Shown piece after piece: positions 16,714 through 25,486 of a stretch of 64,000 nucleotides of DNA. Position 1 is the stretch's first letter; each line of letters opens with the position of its first letter. Source of the DNA: Schumannella soli (lineage in GTDB: Bacteria > Actinomycetota > Actinomycetes > Actinomycetales > Microbacteriaceae); NCBI RefSeq assembly GCF_006517435.1, contig NZ_VHQG01000001.1:424206-488205 (forward strand), read 5' to 3'. Position numbers and translations under genes: made by a program. The notes under the pieces were generated by a model that worked only from the letters and a program-made list of their open reading frames with translations, searched no databases and had not been told where the DNA came from.

Positions 16714-17807
16714 GCCGGCTCTCCGACGCGCGCGCCCGGACCTGGGTGCGCGCCCGAGGTTCCCTGCGCCGGGCGCTCAGCGGCGAGCGCGCCCTGCTCG
16801 CCGCCAAGACCGCGGGTGCAGCTGCGCTGGCGTGGCTGCTGGGCCATCAGCTGCCGGGAGACCTGGGCGACTACGCCTACTACGCACCCTTCGGCGCGGT
16901 CATCGCGATGACCCCCACCCTCGTCAGCTCGGCCCGGTCGACGCTGCACACGGTCGCCGGCACGGCGGTCGGCATCGGCCTGGCCTGGCTGCTCTTCCTG
17001 CTGCACGCCCCGGGCTGGCTGGCCGTGCCGATCGCCGCTGCGGTGGGTGTGATCGTCGCGGGGCTCTTCACTCCCGGTCCCGCGCGCGATTACGTGCCCG
17101 TCGCAGCGCTCTTCGTGTTGACCGTCGGCGGCGCGGACGCGGGCGACTACTCGATGGGCTACCTGCTGCAGGTCGCACTCGGCATGGGGATCGCCGTGAT
17201 CGTGACCGTGCTCATCCCCCCGCCAGTGGGGCTGACGGATGCGGCCGACTCGGCACGACGGCTGCGCGCCGAGATCGCCGAGGTGCTGCGGGATGTCGCG
17301 ACCACGGTCGAGGAGCCGGACGCCGACGGGACGGCGGCGACCGCATCCATCCCCCGCCTGCGACGCGCACTCGCGAGCGCCGAGGAGTCGCTCGACCAGG
17401 CGCAGGAGAGCCGCCGCGGCAACGCCCGGGCCTGGCGTCAGCGCGAGGCGATCGCCTCGGAGACCCGCCAGCACGGTGCACTGCGGCGGATCGCCCGGCG
17501 CACGGAGGAGCTCATCGATCTGCTCGAGCCGGCGCAGTCCGGCGACGCGAGCCTGCGCGACCTGCCCGACGACGCCCGCGCCGAGGCGGCCGCCGCCATC
17601 CGCCTGACCGCCGACGCGGTCGAGCAGTGGCCCGAAACCGGGCCCGATGCCGATCTCGCGCACGGACGCATCGACGAGCAGCTCGAGCGTCTGCGCGGCC
17701 GGCTGCAGCCCGGCGAGCACGGCGCTCTGGTCGGCGGAGCGGTGGCGACGCTGCTCGGACGCATCGCGATCGGCGCGACCCGATCGACCGCCGGCTCGGC
17801 CGGCTAG
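16710..17807 (+). CDS. FUSC family membrane protein (aromatic-acid-exporter type)
   Basis: A 365-residue protein with about six membrane helices in the first 180 residues and a cytosolic helical C-terminal domain with coiled-coil content, the layout of FUSC / aromatic acid exporter-like proteins. GTG 16710 overlaps the phosphoketolase stop, so it is co-translated. Family members export aromatic acids or other organic anions; the substrate is unknown. It is the last gene of the five-gene run starting at 11122. Confidence 0.75.
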   Translation: MSRLSDARARTWVRARGSLRRALSGERALLAAKTAGAAALAWLLGHQLPGDLGDYAYYAPFGAVIAMTPTLVSSARSTLHTVAGTAVGIGLAWLLFLLHAPGWLAVPIAAAVGVIVAGLFTPGPARDYVPVAALFVLTVGGADAGDYSMGYLLQVALGMGIAVIVTVLIPPPVGLTDAADSARRLRAEIAEVLRDVATTVEEPDADGTAATASIPRLRRALASAEESLDQAQESRRGNARAWRQREAIASETRQHGALRRIARRTEELIDLLEPAQSGDASLRDLPDDARAEAAAAIRLTADAVEQWPETGPDADLAHGRIDEQLERLRGRLQPGEHGALVGGAVATLLGRIAIGATRSTAGSAG

Positions 17808-17864
17808 CCGAGCAGCAGCAGCGTCCGCCGCCGACAAGCGGTTCTCACGCGGCGCCGAGAAGCG

Positions 17865-17901
17865 CAACCCCCTGGGCGAAGCGCTTCTCGACCGAGAGAC
17901 T
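17865..17901 (+). promoter_or_regulatory. CAACCCCCT promoter of the sugar permease operon
   Basis: CAACCCCCT (17865-17873) is followed after 22 bases by GAGACT (17896-17901); the ATG is at 17911. The operator-like GAAGCGCTTC lies between the two elements. No ribosome binding site is visible, so the mRNA may be nearly leaderless. Confidence 0.55.
17878..17887. promoter_or_regulatory. LacI-type operator GAAGCGCTTC
   Basis: A perfect 10-base palindrome with a central CG, as in LacI-family operators. It sits between the C-rich element and the -10 of the permease promoter, where a bound repressor would block transcription. Degenerate copies lie at 17834-17847 and 17857-17870. Confidence 0.55.
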
Positions 17902-17910
17902 GCGCTTCAT

Positions 17911-18921
17911 ATGGCTGTGACGGCGATCGACCCGACGACTCCCTCCAGCGCGCCCGAGAAGCGCTTCTCCGCACCGCCGCCGTCGCGGCTGCGGCGGATG
18001 CTGCGCCGACCGCCGCGCGACCGCTACAACCGGCGGGAGGTCGTCGCCGCCTACCTCTTCATCTCGCCGTGGATCCTCGGCTTCCTGATCTTCACGGTCG
18101 GCGCCATGGTCTTCAGCCTGGTCATCTCGTTCAGCCACTACAACATCGCGGCAGGCACCATCCGCCCGGCCGGCGGCGCGAACTACGCTGCGCTGTTCCA
18201 GGATCCGAAGGTACCGCTCGCGCTGGGCAACACCCTGTTCTACGCCGTGCTCGCGGTGCCGCTCGAGATCCTCGTCGCGCTCGGCCTGGCCCTGCTGCTC
18301 AACCGCGTGCGGGCCGGGTCTGGCCTGTTCCGCACCATCTACTACCTGCCGAAGATGACCCCGGCGGTCGCGACCGCGTCCGTCTTCCTGCTGCTGCTCA
18401 ACGGCAATCAGGGCGCGATCAACAAGGGGCTCGCGCTGCTGGGCGTCGACGGCCCGCAGTGGCTGGTCGACCCGACCTGGGTCAAGCCGTCGCTCGTGAT
18501 CATGACGCTGTGGGGCGTCAGCGGGACGATGGTCATCCTGCTCGCGGCGCTGAAGAACGTGCCGACCGACCTCGTCGAGGCGGCGATGCTCGACGGCGCC
18601 GGAGCGGTGCGGCGCTTCTTCTCGATCACGCTGCCGATGATCTCGGGGGCGCTGTTCTTCAACGTGATCGTGCTGACCATCGCCGCGCTGCAGGTCTTCG
18701 ACCAGGCCTACCTGCTCTTCTACCGCGACCAGGGCGGCACCGCGCCCGATGCCTCGCTGTTCTACGCGGTCTACCTCTTCCAGCAGGCGTTCCGGCAGTT
18801 CGACTTCGGCTTCGCGTCGGCGCTGGCCTGGCTGATCTTCGTGATCATCCTGGCGATCTCGGTCGTGCAGGTGAAGGTGGGTAACCGCTTCGTCTACTAC
18901 GAGAGCGAGGAGCGGGCATGA
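17911..18921 (+). CDS. Sugar ABC transporter permease (MalF type)
   Basis: A 336-residue inner-membrane permease with six helices and the EAA loop EAAMLDGAGAVRRFFSITLP, which contacts the ATPase. A basic N-terminal extension precedes the first helix. It pairs with the next gene (four-base ATGA overlap). No binding-protein gene is adjacent; the likely one is at 24020-25381, which shares the promoter element and the operator. The ATPase is absent from the window. Start ATG 17911 was chosen because the promoter ends nine bases upstream. Confidence 0.88.
   Translation: MAVTAIDPTTPSSAPEKRFSAPPPSRLRRMLRRPPRDRYNRREVVAAYLFISPWILGFLIFTVGAMVFSLVISFSHYNIAAGTIRPAGGANYAALFQDPKVPLALGNTLFYAVLAVPLEILVALGLALLLNRVRAGSGLFRTIYYLPKMTPAVATASVFLLLLNGNQGAINKGLALLGVDGPQWLVDPTWVKPSLVIMTLWGVSGTMVILLAALKNVPTDLVEAAMLDGAGAVRRFFSITLPMISGALFFNVIVLTIAALQVFDQAYLLFYRDQGGTAPDASLFYAVYLFQQAFRQFDFGFASALAWLIFVIILAISVVQVKVGNRFVYYESEERA
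17956..17969. promoter_or_regulatory. Second operator, GAGAAGCGCTTCTC
   Basis: A perfect 14-base palindrome inside the first codons of the permease gene, 78 bases downstream of the first site (start to start). Two sites about seven helical turns apart would allow looping by a LacI-type tetramer; that is inference. Confidence 0.5.
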
Positions 18922-19802
18922 GCGCCGCGGTGCCGACCGACCGTGGTCCGCGCTACCGGCTGCGCGGCGTCGTGGGCACGGCCGTGCACTGGACCGTGCT
19001 GCTCGCGATCGCCGCACTGTTCCTCTACCCCTTCGCCTGGCTGCTGTCGGCGAGCCTCAAGCCGCGCGGCGAGGTGTTCGACAACGCGCTCATTCCGGCG
19101 ACGCCCACCCCCGAGAACTACGTCACCGTGTGGAGCGAGCTGCCCCTGTTCAGCTGGGTCGGCAACAGCCTCTACATCGCGATCCTCGCGGCCGTGCTGG
19201 TGGCGCTCAGCAGCTCGCTCGTCGCCTTCGGCTTCGCCTACTTCCGCTTCCCCGGCCGCGGCATCCTCTTCGGCCTCGTGCTCGCGACCATGATGCTGCC
19301 CGGCGCGGTGACGCTGGTGCCGCAGTACCTGATCTGGAACCAGCTCGGTCTCGTCGGCACCTCGGTGCCGCTGTGGGGCATCAACCTCTTCGGCTCGGCC
19401 TTCTACATCTTCCTGCAGCGGCAGTTCTACCTCGGCCTGCCGCGCGACCTCTTCGAAGCGGGGAGGATGGATGGGCTCGGCCCCTGGGGCCTGTTCCGCC
19501 GCATCGCGCTGCCGCTGTCGATCCCGTCGTTCGTGATCGTGCTGCTGTTCGAGTTCCAGGCCAGCTGGAACAACCTGCAGGCCTCGCTCATCTACCTCAA
19601 CGGCGGCGCCGCCTCGGGCTATACGGTGCCGCTCGGCATCGCCAGCGCGATGACGAAGTACAGCCCCACGAACGGCGGACACGGCGATTATCAGTACGTC
19701 ATGGTGGCAGCGCTGCTCGTGACGCTGCCGATGATGCTGCTGTTCGCCGTCGGGCAGCGCTACTTCGTGCAGGGCATCGCGACGCAGGCGCGCAAGGGCT
19801 GA
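18918..19802 (+). CDS. Sugar ABC transporter permease (MalG type)
   Basis: A 294-residue permease with six helices and the EAA-type loop EAGRMDGLGPWGLFRRIALP. It overlaps the MalF-type gene by four bases, so the two are made in equal amounts and form the heterodimeric channel. It ends seven bases from a convergent gene. The sugar cannot be told from the permease sequence. Confidence 0.88.
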   Translation: MSAAVPTDRGPRYRLRGVVGTAVHWTVLLAIAALFLYPFAWLLSASLKPRGEVFDNALIPATPTPENYVTVWSELPLFSWVGNSLYIAILAAVLVALSSSLVAFGFAYFRFPGRGILFGLVLATMMLPGAVTLVPQYLIWNQLGLVGTSVPLWGINLFGSAFYIFLQRQFYLGLPRDLFEAGRMDGLGPWGLFRRIALPLSIPSFVIVLLFEFQASWNNLQASLIYLNGGAASGYTVPLGIASAMTKYSPTNGGHGDYQYVMVAALLVTLPMMLLFAVGQRYFVQGIATQARKG

Positions 19803-19809
19803 GGGCCGA

Positions 19810-20271
19810 TCACTCCGACACGATGTCGAACCGCAGCTGCAGCGCCGGGTCGAAGACGCCGGGGCTCTCGAGCAGCGCGCTCGTGTGGCTGATCTCGATC
19901 GGCTCGAGGTCATGCACCCACTCGAGCGGGAACAGCGCGACGATGCGCCGCTCGCTCATGCGCACCCGCACGCTGCGGCGACGGCGGATGACGCGGTGCT
20001 CGAAGTCGACGGCGAAGGCCAGCGCGGTCGGCGGCGTGACCTCGAGCCCCAGCTGCAGCGGCCCGCCGCCGTTGCGCGGGAACCAGATGTTGAGGTGCGT
20101 GCGCTCGCCCGTGGAGGACAGCGCCGCTGCGAGGTTCCAGGTGACGACGAGCGCGTGCGCTCCGATCGCGGCGGTCGCGTCGACGATCGGGGGCAGATCA
20201 CTCAGCGTGGCCGCCTGATCGATCGTCTCGTCGCGCAGCACCGGCAGCTCGCCGGTCGACTTCGGGGTCAT
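19810..20271 (-). CDS. Hypothetical protein
   Basis: A 153-residue soluble protein, predominantly beta strands (LVVTWNLAAAL, THLNIWFP, LQLGLEVTPP, HRVIRRRRSVRVRM), starting at ATG 20271. I do not recognise the family. It stands alone on the minus strand and ends next to the permease operon. No signal peptide or membrane helix is visible. Confidence 0.55.
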   Translation of the reverse strand: MTPKSTGELPVLRDETIDQAATLSDLPPIVDATAAIGAHALVVTWNLAAALSSTGERTHLNIWFPRNGGGPLQLGLEVTPPTALAFAVDFEHRVIRRRRSVRVRMSERRIVALFPLEWVHDLEPIEISHTSALLESPGVFDPALQLRFDIVSE

Positions 20272-20401
20272 GCGCTCAGTCTGCGGCGCAACCGAGGCCG
20301 AATGTCGCGATCCCAGCGAGCACGAAGCGGAGCGGCCGGCGCTGGCGGCGCGTGCTCAGCTACCCGGGTCAGAGCGCAGTGCGACGAGGTAGCCGACGCC
20401 G

Positions 20402-20431
20402 GTGCGAGTGCGGGTGCGGGTGCGAGTGCGG
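20402..20431. repeat. Five tandem GTGCGR hexamers
   Basis: Five consecutive copies of GTGCGA or GTGCGG, lying eight bases beyond the 3' end of the small membrane-protein gene. Such short repeats are prone to slippage. No hairpin is implied. Confidence 0.7.
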
Positions 20432-20438
20432 GGCCGCA

Positions 20439-20729
20439 TCATCGACCGAGGGCCGCGATCGCGGCGACGATCGGCACCAGGATCCCGGCGATGCCGACGA
20501 CCACGACGGCCAGACAGCCGGCCACGACCGCCCGCCGATCCGTCGGCTGGCGCGTCACGTCGTCGTCCCGCCCGGCGAGCAGGGCACGGGTCTGCATCCG
20601 GTTCGCGGCATCGACGATGCGGCGGATCTCGACGTCGCGTGTATTGAGCTCCCCGGCGGCCGCACGTCGCGCGATGGCACGAGCCTCCGCCAGCGTCAGC
20701 GGCACCTCCGCGTCGGACCACCGCGCCAT
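20439..20729 (-). CDS. Small membrane protein, likely partner of CtaD
   Basis: A 96-residue protein with an amphipathic helical N-terminus (ARWSDAEVPLTLAEARAIARR) and one C-terminal membrane helix (about residues 70-93). Its ATG shares one base with the CtaD stop codon (TGATG), so it is translationally coupled to the oxidase gene. It could be a small accessory subunit of that oxidase; this rests on context only. Confidence 0.6.
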   Translation of the reverse strand: MARWSDAEVPLTLAEARAIARRAAAGELNTRDVEIRRIVDAANRMQTRALLAGRDDDVTRQPTDRRAVVAGCLAVVVVGIAGILVPIVAAIAALGR

Positions 20730-22438
20730 CACTTCACCTCGCCGCTGCCGGCATCGAGCGTCGGCGCCTCGGGCGCGTCTTTCGCCGGACCGATGCCGAC
20801 CGGCAGTCCCGCCTCGGGATGGTGCAGGTCGAAAGCCGGCGACTCCGAGCGGATGCGCGGGATCGACGTGAAGTTGTGGCGCGGCGGCGGGCACGACGTC
20901 GCCCACTCGAGCGAGCGCGCGAAGCCCCACGGGTCATCGACCTCGACCACGGGGGCGCGGCGCGCGGTGATCCAGACGTTGTAGAAGAACGGCAGCAGCG
21001 AGGCGCCGAGGATCATCGCACCGACCGTCGACAGCTGGTTCATCCAGGTGAAGCCGTCCTCCAGCCGGTACTGCGCGTAGCGCCGCGGCATGCCCATCAC
21101 GCCGAGCCAGTGCTGGATGAGGAAGGTCATATGGAAGCCGATGAACAGCAGCCAGAAGTGGATCTTGCCGAGCCGCTCGTTCAGCATCCTGCCGGTCCAT
21201 TTCGGCCACCAGAAGTAGAACCCGCTGAACATGGCGAAGACCACCGTGCCGAAGACCACGTAGTGGAAGTGCGCCACGACGAAGTACGTGTCCGAGACCT
21301 GGAAGTCGAGCGGCGGCGACGCGAGGATGACGCCGGTCAGGCCGCCGAAGGTGAAGGTCACGAGGAAGCCGATCGCCCAGACGATGGGCGTCTCGAAGGT
21401 GACCGAGCCGCGCCACATCGTGCCGATCCAGTTGAAGATCTTCACCCCGGTCGGCACGGCGATGAGCATCGTCAGCAGCGCGAAGAACGGCAGCAGCACC
21501 GAACCGGTGACGTACATGTGGTGCGCCCACACGGTGACCGAGAGGGCCGCGATCGCGATCGTGGCGTAGACGAGCGTGCGATAGCCGAAGATCGGCTTGC
21601 GGCTGAACACCGGGAGCACCTCGGAGATGATGCCGAAGAACGGCAGCGCGATCACGTAGACCTCGGGATGGCCGAAGAACCAGAACAGGTGCTGCCAGAG
21701 CAGCGTGCCGCCGTTCGAGGGATCGAGGAGGTGCGCTCCGAAGGAGCGGTCGGCGCCGAGCGCGAAGAGCGCCGCCGCGAGCACCGGGAAGGCGAGCAGC
21801 ACCAGGATCGAGGTGATCAGCACGTTCCAGGTGAAGACCGGCATGCGGAACATGGTCATGCCGGGCGCGCGCATCGTGATGATCGTCGTGATGAAGTTGA
21901 CGGATCCGAGGATCGTGCCGAAGCCGGTCATCGCGAGGCCGAAGACCCACAGGCTGCCGCCGACGCCGGGCGAGAACGTGTCGGTCGACAGCGGCGTGTA
22001 GGCCGTCCAGCCGAAGCTCGCCGAGCCATAGGGCGAGAAGAACCCGCTGACCGCGATGATCGATCCGAAGAGGAACAGCCAGTAGGCGAAGGCGTTCAGG
22101 CGCGGAAACGCGACATCCGGCGCGCCGATCTGCAACGGCATCACGACGTTCGCGAAGCCGGCGAAGAGAGGCGTCGCGAACATCAGCAGCATGATCGTGC
22201 CGTGCATCGTGAACAGCTGGTTGTACTGCTCGCGCGTCGACAGCAGATCGAGCCCCGGCGCGAACAGCTCGGCGCGGATCACCAGCGCCATCACGCCGCC
22301 GAGACAGAAGAACGCGAACGAGGTCATCAGGTACAGGTACCCGATCGTCTTGTGGTCGGTGGTCGTGACCCACGACACGATGCGGCTGCGCGTGCGACGT
22401 GACTCGACCCGCTGAACGGCTCCGATCGTGCTCGTCAT
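20729..22438 (-). CDS. ctaD: Cytochrome c oxidase subunit I (solitary copy)
   Basis: A 569-residue heme-copper oxidase subunit I, twelve membrane helices. Key features are visible: [14 protein letters not shown] (heme a ligand region), [14 protein letters not shown] with the His-Tyr crosslink motif, the HHMYVTG histidine pair at CuB, and [12 protein letters not shown] with the heme a3/a ligands. It catalyses O2 reduction coupled to proton pumping. No subunit II, III or assembly genes are nearby, so this is probably an additional paralogue. The ATG at 22438 was chosen at the family's usual start. The promoter carries the CAACCCCCT element about 165 bases upstream. Confidence 0.9.
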   Translation of the reverse strand: MTSTIGAVQRVESRRTRSRIVSWVTTTDHKTIGYLYLMTSFAFFCLGGVMALVIRAELFAPGLDLLSTREQYNQLFTMHGTIMLLMFATPLFAGFANVVMPLQIGAPDVAFPRLNAFAYWLFLFGSIIAVSGFFSPYGSASFGWTAYTPLSTDTFSPGVGGSLWVFGLAMTGFGTILGSVNFITTIITMRAPGMTMFRMPVFTWNVLITSILVLLAFPVLAAALFALGADRSFGAHLLDPSNGGTLLWQHLFWFFGHPEVYVIALPFFGIISEVLPVFSRKPIFGYRTLVYATIAIAALSVTVWAHHMYVTGSVLLPFFALLTMLIAVPTGVKIFNWIGTMWRGSVTFETPIVWAIGFLVTFTFGGLTGVILASPPLDFQVSDTYFVVAHFHYVVFGTVVFAMFSGFYFWWPKWTGRMLNERLGKIHFWLLFIGFHMTFLIQHWLGVMGMPRRYAQYRLEDGFTWMNQLSTVGAMILGASLLPFFYNVWITARRAPVVEVDDPWGFARSLEWATSCPPPRHNFTSIPRIRSESPAFDLHHPEAGLPVGIGPAKDAPEAPTLDAGSGEVK

Positions 22439-22601
22439 GCGCTGCTCCCGTCGTGCGTCTGCGAGGAACGTATTTCTCGCAGACGATTCCGCCGAGGGGC
22501 TTGCGCTGGCGCTCACCGAGCCGGATCGCTCTCTCCCCTCGCCGTCGTGCAGCGGGTGACTGCTCGCGAGGTGAGCGAGGGCGGCCCGAGCGAGGGGCGA
22601 C

Positions 22602-22639
22602 ACGGTACGTCGTCGCGCACGCCGATCTGCAGGGGGTTG
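22602..22639 (-). promoter_or_regulatory. CAACCCCCT promoter upstream of ctaD
   Basis: On the minus strand CAACCCCCT (22639-22631), then 23 bases, then TACCGT (22607-22602). The untranslated leader to ctaD would be about 155 bases. Confidence 0.5.
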
Positions 22640-22665
22640 ACGAAATCGCGTCCGAGGCGCACCGT
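22631..22665 (+). promoter_or_regulatory. AGGGGGTTG promoter toward the 22699 gene
   Basis: The same site in the plus direction: AGGGGGTTG (22631-22639), then CACCGT (22660-22665), again 29 bases from A to the -10. Confidence 0.45.
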
Positions 22666-22698
22666 GTGAGCCTCCCAACCCCGGGAATCGGAGGAACC

Positions 22699-22905
22699 GT
22701 GAAGCGCATCGATGTCTTCTACGGCAACCAGCACTACAGCGTCGCCGACCGCACGATCGATCAGCTCACCGACGAGATCGAGGAGGCGGTCGCCGACGGC
22801 GGCGGGTGGCTGACCGTGAACTACGGCGACGGCAGCCGCGTCCCGGCGCTGCTGTACGTGGGCCAGAGCACCCCGATCGCGGTCGCCGAGCGTCCCGAAG
22901 CCTGA
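22699..22905 (+). CDS. Small hypothetical protein
   Basis: A 68-residue protein starting at GTG 22699 with ribosome binding site GGAGGAA. The pattern is strand, amphipathic helix ([18 protein letters not shown]), then two strands ([20 protein letters not shown]). The composition suggests a small folded cytosolic domain. It resembles in size the DUF7882-type proteins nearby but I do not see the same motifs. Control by the shared divergent element is likely. Confidence 0.6.
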   Translation: MKRIDVFYGNQHYSVADRTIDQLTDEIEEAVADGGGWLTVNYGDGSRVPALLYVGQSTPIAVAERPEA

Positions 22906-22924
22906 CCGTCGCGACGGCATCTCG

Positions 22925-23881
22925 TCAGTCCGCGGCCCCGCTCTCGAGCGGGGCCGCGCGAGCGCGGAGCGTCTGGGCGGGCGTCTCTCCGTAGGCGTCG
23001 CCGTAGTATCCGGCGAAACGGCCGACGTGGGCGAATCCCCACCGGCGAGCGATCTCCGCGACGCGCGCGTCGATCCCGTCGTTGCGCGCCGCGATGAGAT
23101 CGGCCCGCGCCGCGTCGAGTCGGACATTGCGCAGATACTGCGCCGGAGACATGTCGAGCCACCGCTGGAACTGCTGCTGGAGGGCGCGCACCGACAGGCG
23201 AGCTGCTTCTGCTGCGTCGGCGATAGAGACCGGCTGCGCGGCATGCGAGCGCAGGTACTCCTCGGCTCGCTCGAGCGCGGCGGGCACCGGTCGCCGCTGA
23301 GCGGTCGGAGCGTCAGGCAGCAGATGGTGCGCCGTCATGCTGAGCAGCAGATCGATCAGGTTCATCCGCACCAGTTCGCTCTCGAAGCTCTCCGTGGGCA
23401 TCACAGCACCGGAGAACCGGATGGCCTGCCGCACGGCGTCGGAGCCCGCCACCGCGCGATGCAGCAGCGCGGGCGAGGGTGGAAGACCTCCGTACCGCGA
23501 CATCCAGCGAGCGACCAGCCGAGCATCGACGCTCACCATCACGGAGCGCACGGTGTCGAAGTCGACGCTCAGCTCGTGACCGGCCGGCACCAGCAGGGGG
23601 CGCCTCTGATCGCCGCGAGAACCCCGACTCGCCCAGGCGTAGCTGCCGCGGCGGATGTCGGTGAACAGCACACTGCGGGCCGCATCCATCGAGGCGACCA
23701 CGTGACCATCGAATCGGAAAGAGGAGACGGTCAGGTTCTCGTCGGCTGCGACCACCTGCTCGAAGCGGAAGGGCGAGCCGCCGGAGTTCTCCACGACGAG
23801 TCCCTCGGCGTAGGCGGCGCCGAGCAGGCGATCGGCCTCGGCGACGTCCGAGGTCGTCAGCGCGCTGCGCATCAGGGTCAT
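22925..23881 (-). CDS. AraC family transcriptional regulator
   Basis: A 318-residue regulator. The N-terminal ~200 residues have a sensor/cupin-like pattern (FRFDGHVVASMDA, HELSVDFDTVRSVMVSVD) and the C-terminal ~100 residues hold the double helix-turn-helix of AraC/XylS proteins (ARLSVRALQQQFQRWLDMSP, then VAEIARRWGFAHVGRFAGYY). ATG 23881 has a strong GGAGG seven bases upstream. A GC-rich hairpin overlaps its 3' end. It sits downstream of the sugar-binding protein, separated by a terminator, so it may or may not control it; the target is unknown. Confidence 0.82.
   Translation of the reverse strand: MTLMRSALTTSDVAEADRLLGAAYAEGLVVENSGGSPFRFEQVVAADENLTVSSFRFDGHVVASMDAARSVLFTDIRRGSYAWASRGSRGDQRRPLLVPAGHELSVDFDTVRSVMVSVDARLVARWMSRYGGLPPSPALLHRAVAGSDAVRQAIRFSGAVMPTESFESELVRMNLIDLLLSMTAHHLLPDAPTAQRRPVPAALERAEEYLRSHAAQPVSIADAAEAARLSVRALQQQFQRWLDMSPAQYLRNVRLDAARADLIAARNDGIDARVAEIARRWGFAHVGRFAGYYGDAYGETPAQTLRARAAPLESGAAD
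22931..22958 (+). terminator. Hairpin between convergent genes
   Basis: A 12-bp stem with a four-base loop (CTCG) just after the 22699 gene, overlapping the last codons of the AraC gene. The very stable stem would end transcription from the plus-strand gene, though no T-tract follows. Confidence 0.45.
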
Positions 23882-23968
23882 GCTGCACCTCCTCGGACCA
23901 CCCGGAGCCGATCTGGTCGACGCCTGATCCCGCGGGTGCGCGGCTCCGCTGTCAGCGTCGCCGAATCA

Positions 23969-23999
23969 CCTTGCCTCGCCTCGAGCGGGCGAGGCAAGG
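23969..23999 (-). terminator. Hairpin terminator after the sugar-binding protein gene
   Basis: A 12-bp perfect stem (CCTTGCCTCGCC with its complement) and a seven-base loop, 20 bases after the stop of the binding-protein gene. It separates that gene from the AraC gene on the same strand. Confidence 0.55.
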
Positions 24000-24019
24000 C
24001 CCCTGGCGCGCGAGCCTGC

Positions 24020-25381
24020 TCAGCCGGCGACCCGGTTGTAGGCGCTGAGCGCCGCCTTCTGCGCGTCCGCGAGCGCCTGCTTCGGGCTCTTCTCGCCGGT
24101 GAGGGCCGAGGTCACGGCGCTCTTCAGCTCGGACTGGATGCGCTCGCCCGCTGGCGACGACCCGAAGGAGCGTCCCTTCGCGGCGACGTCGTAGTAGGTC
24201 GAGATGACCTGCTCGAAGGCCTCGTCACCACTCTGGCCGACGTACTTCTCGCGGATGGCCTCGTCCACCGACTTCACGCCGGTGAACAGTCCGGTGTTGA
24301 TCGCCCCGGGCTTGCCGTCGAGCGTCTTCTGACGGGCGGCGGCCGCCGCATCCCACGACTTCGCGCTGGTCACGTCGAGAACCCACTTGCACGCCGCAGA
24401 GGGGTTCTTCGCCTTCGCCGGGATCACGAAGGCCTGGCCGCTCGCCACGGCGAAGGGCTCGCCCTGCTGGTCGCGGAACGGCACGGCCGCGAGCGAGATC
24501 TGGTCGCGGTAGCCCGAGAGCACGTTCACGTACCACTGGTCGAAGACCTCGGCACCCACCTGGTGCTTCACGAACTGGTTGCCGTCGCCGAACAGATCGA
24601 AGCTGTCGATGAGGCTCTTCACCTTCGCGTAGCCGCCCTGGGCGTCGTAGACCTTCTGCAGGAACTCGACCGCCTCCACGTTCTTCGCGTCATCGAGCGC
24701 GGGCTTGCCGTCATCGTCGACGAGCCGACCGCCGAAACCGAGCATCCACAGGCCGGCCTTGTCGACGCCCTGCGGGTCGAAGCCGATGACCGTGGGGTCG
24801 TCACCCTGCTTCTGCGTCAGCTTCGCGACGGCGGCGATGAAGTCGTCGCCCTTCGACACGTCGAGGTCGTCAAGGCTCACGCCGGCGGCATCGGCCACCG
24901 TGCGATCGACGAGGATGGCGGGCGGCTGGTAGAACTGCGGCACGCCCCAGACGTCGTCGTCCCACGACACATCCGCGGCGACCTGCTTGTAGAAGTACTC
25001 GCTCGGATCGACGCCGTAGAGGTCGTAGCACTTGCTCAGCGGCATGATCAGCCCCTGCGCGGCGTAGGTCGTGACCGACTGGCTGCTCATCTGCACGACG
25101 TCGGGCACCTTGCCGCTCGCGGTGCGAGTGGCGAACTTCTGCGCGTCGAAGGTCGTCGCGTCGAGCTCGACCTTCGCGCCGGCGGATTCGAGCTGCTCAT
25201 TCGCATAATCGAGACGAGCTTTGCCGACGTCGTCGGCGCTGTCGAAAGCCCAGGCGTTGAGCGTGCCCGAGACCTTCTTCTCGAACGAGGCCGATGCACC
25301 GCCGCCGGAGCCGCACCCGGCCAGAAGGAGGATCGCGGTCAGTGATGCGGCGCCGACGACGGCGGCTCGGGTGATGCGCAT
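24020..25381 (-). CDS. Sugar ABC transporter substrate-binding lipoprotein
   Basis: A 453-residue extracellular solute-binding protein of the family that serves MalFG-type transporters. It has a signal peptide with lipobox LLAGC (about residues 19-23) and then a Ser/Gly linker; the body has the family features (FDAQKFATRTASGKVPDVVQ, VWGVPQFYQPPAILVDR, and late IPAKAKNPSAACKWVLDVTS). It should capture an oligosaccharide at the cell surface. No permease gene is adjacent. The operator GAAGCGCTTC and the CAACCCCCT promoter element it shares with the permease pair at 17911-19802 indicate that these form one transporter. Confidence 0.87.
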   Translation of the reverse strand: MRITRAAVVGAASLTAILLLAGCGSGGGASASFEKKVSGTLNAWAFDSADDVGKARLDYANEQLESAGAKVELDATTFDAQKFATRTASGKVPDVVQMSSQSVTTYAAQGLIMPLSKCYDLYGVDPSEYFYKQVAADVSWDDDVWGVPQFYQPPAILVDRTVADAAGVSLDDLDVSKGDDFIAAVAKLTQKQGDDPTVIGFDPQGVDKAGLWMLGFGGRLVDDDGKPALDDAKNVEAVEFLQKVYDAQGGYAKVKSLIDSFDLFGDGNQFVKHQVGAEVFDQWYVNVLSGYRDQISLAAVPFRDQQGEPFAVASGQAFVIPAKAKNPSAACKWVLDVTSAKSWDAAAAARQKTLDGKPGAINTGLFTGVKSVDEAIREKYVGQSGDEAFEQVISTYYDVAAKGRSFGSSPAGERIQSELKSAVTSALTGEKSPKQALADAQKAALSAYNRVAG

Positions 25382-25407
25382 GGGTCGGGGGTCCCTTCGT
25401 TCCCCTC

Positions 25408-25444
25408 AGCACATCGTGGACAGTGCGTTCTGCCCAGGGGGTTG
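25408..25444 (-). promoter_or_regulatory. CAACCCCCT promoter of the binding-protein gene
   Basis: Minus-strand CAACCCCCT (25444-25436), 22 bases, TGTGCT (25413-25408). The leader is about 20 bases with a GAAGGGA ribosome binding site. Confidence 0.55.
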
Positions 25445-25448
25445 CGCG

Positions 25449-25458
25449 GAAGCGCTTC
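25449..25458. promoter_or_regulatory. LacI-type operator GAAGCGCTTC
   Basis: An identical palindrome to that in the permease promoter, here four bases upstream of the C-rich element of the binding-protein promoter. Confidence 0.55.
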
Positions 25459-25486
25459 GACGTGATGGCCCGATGACGGACCCCGC

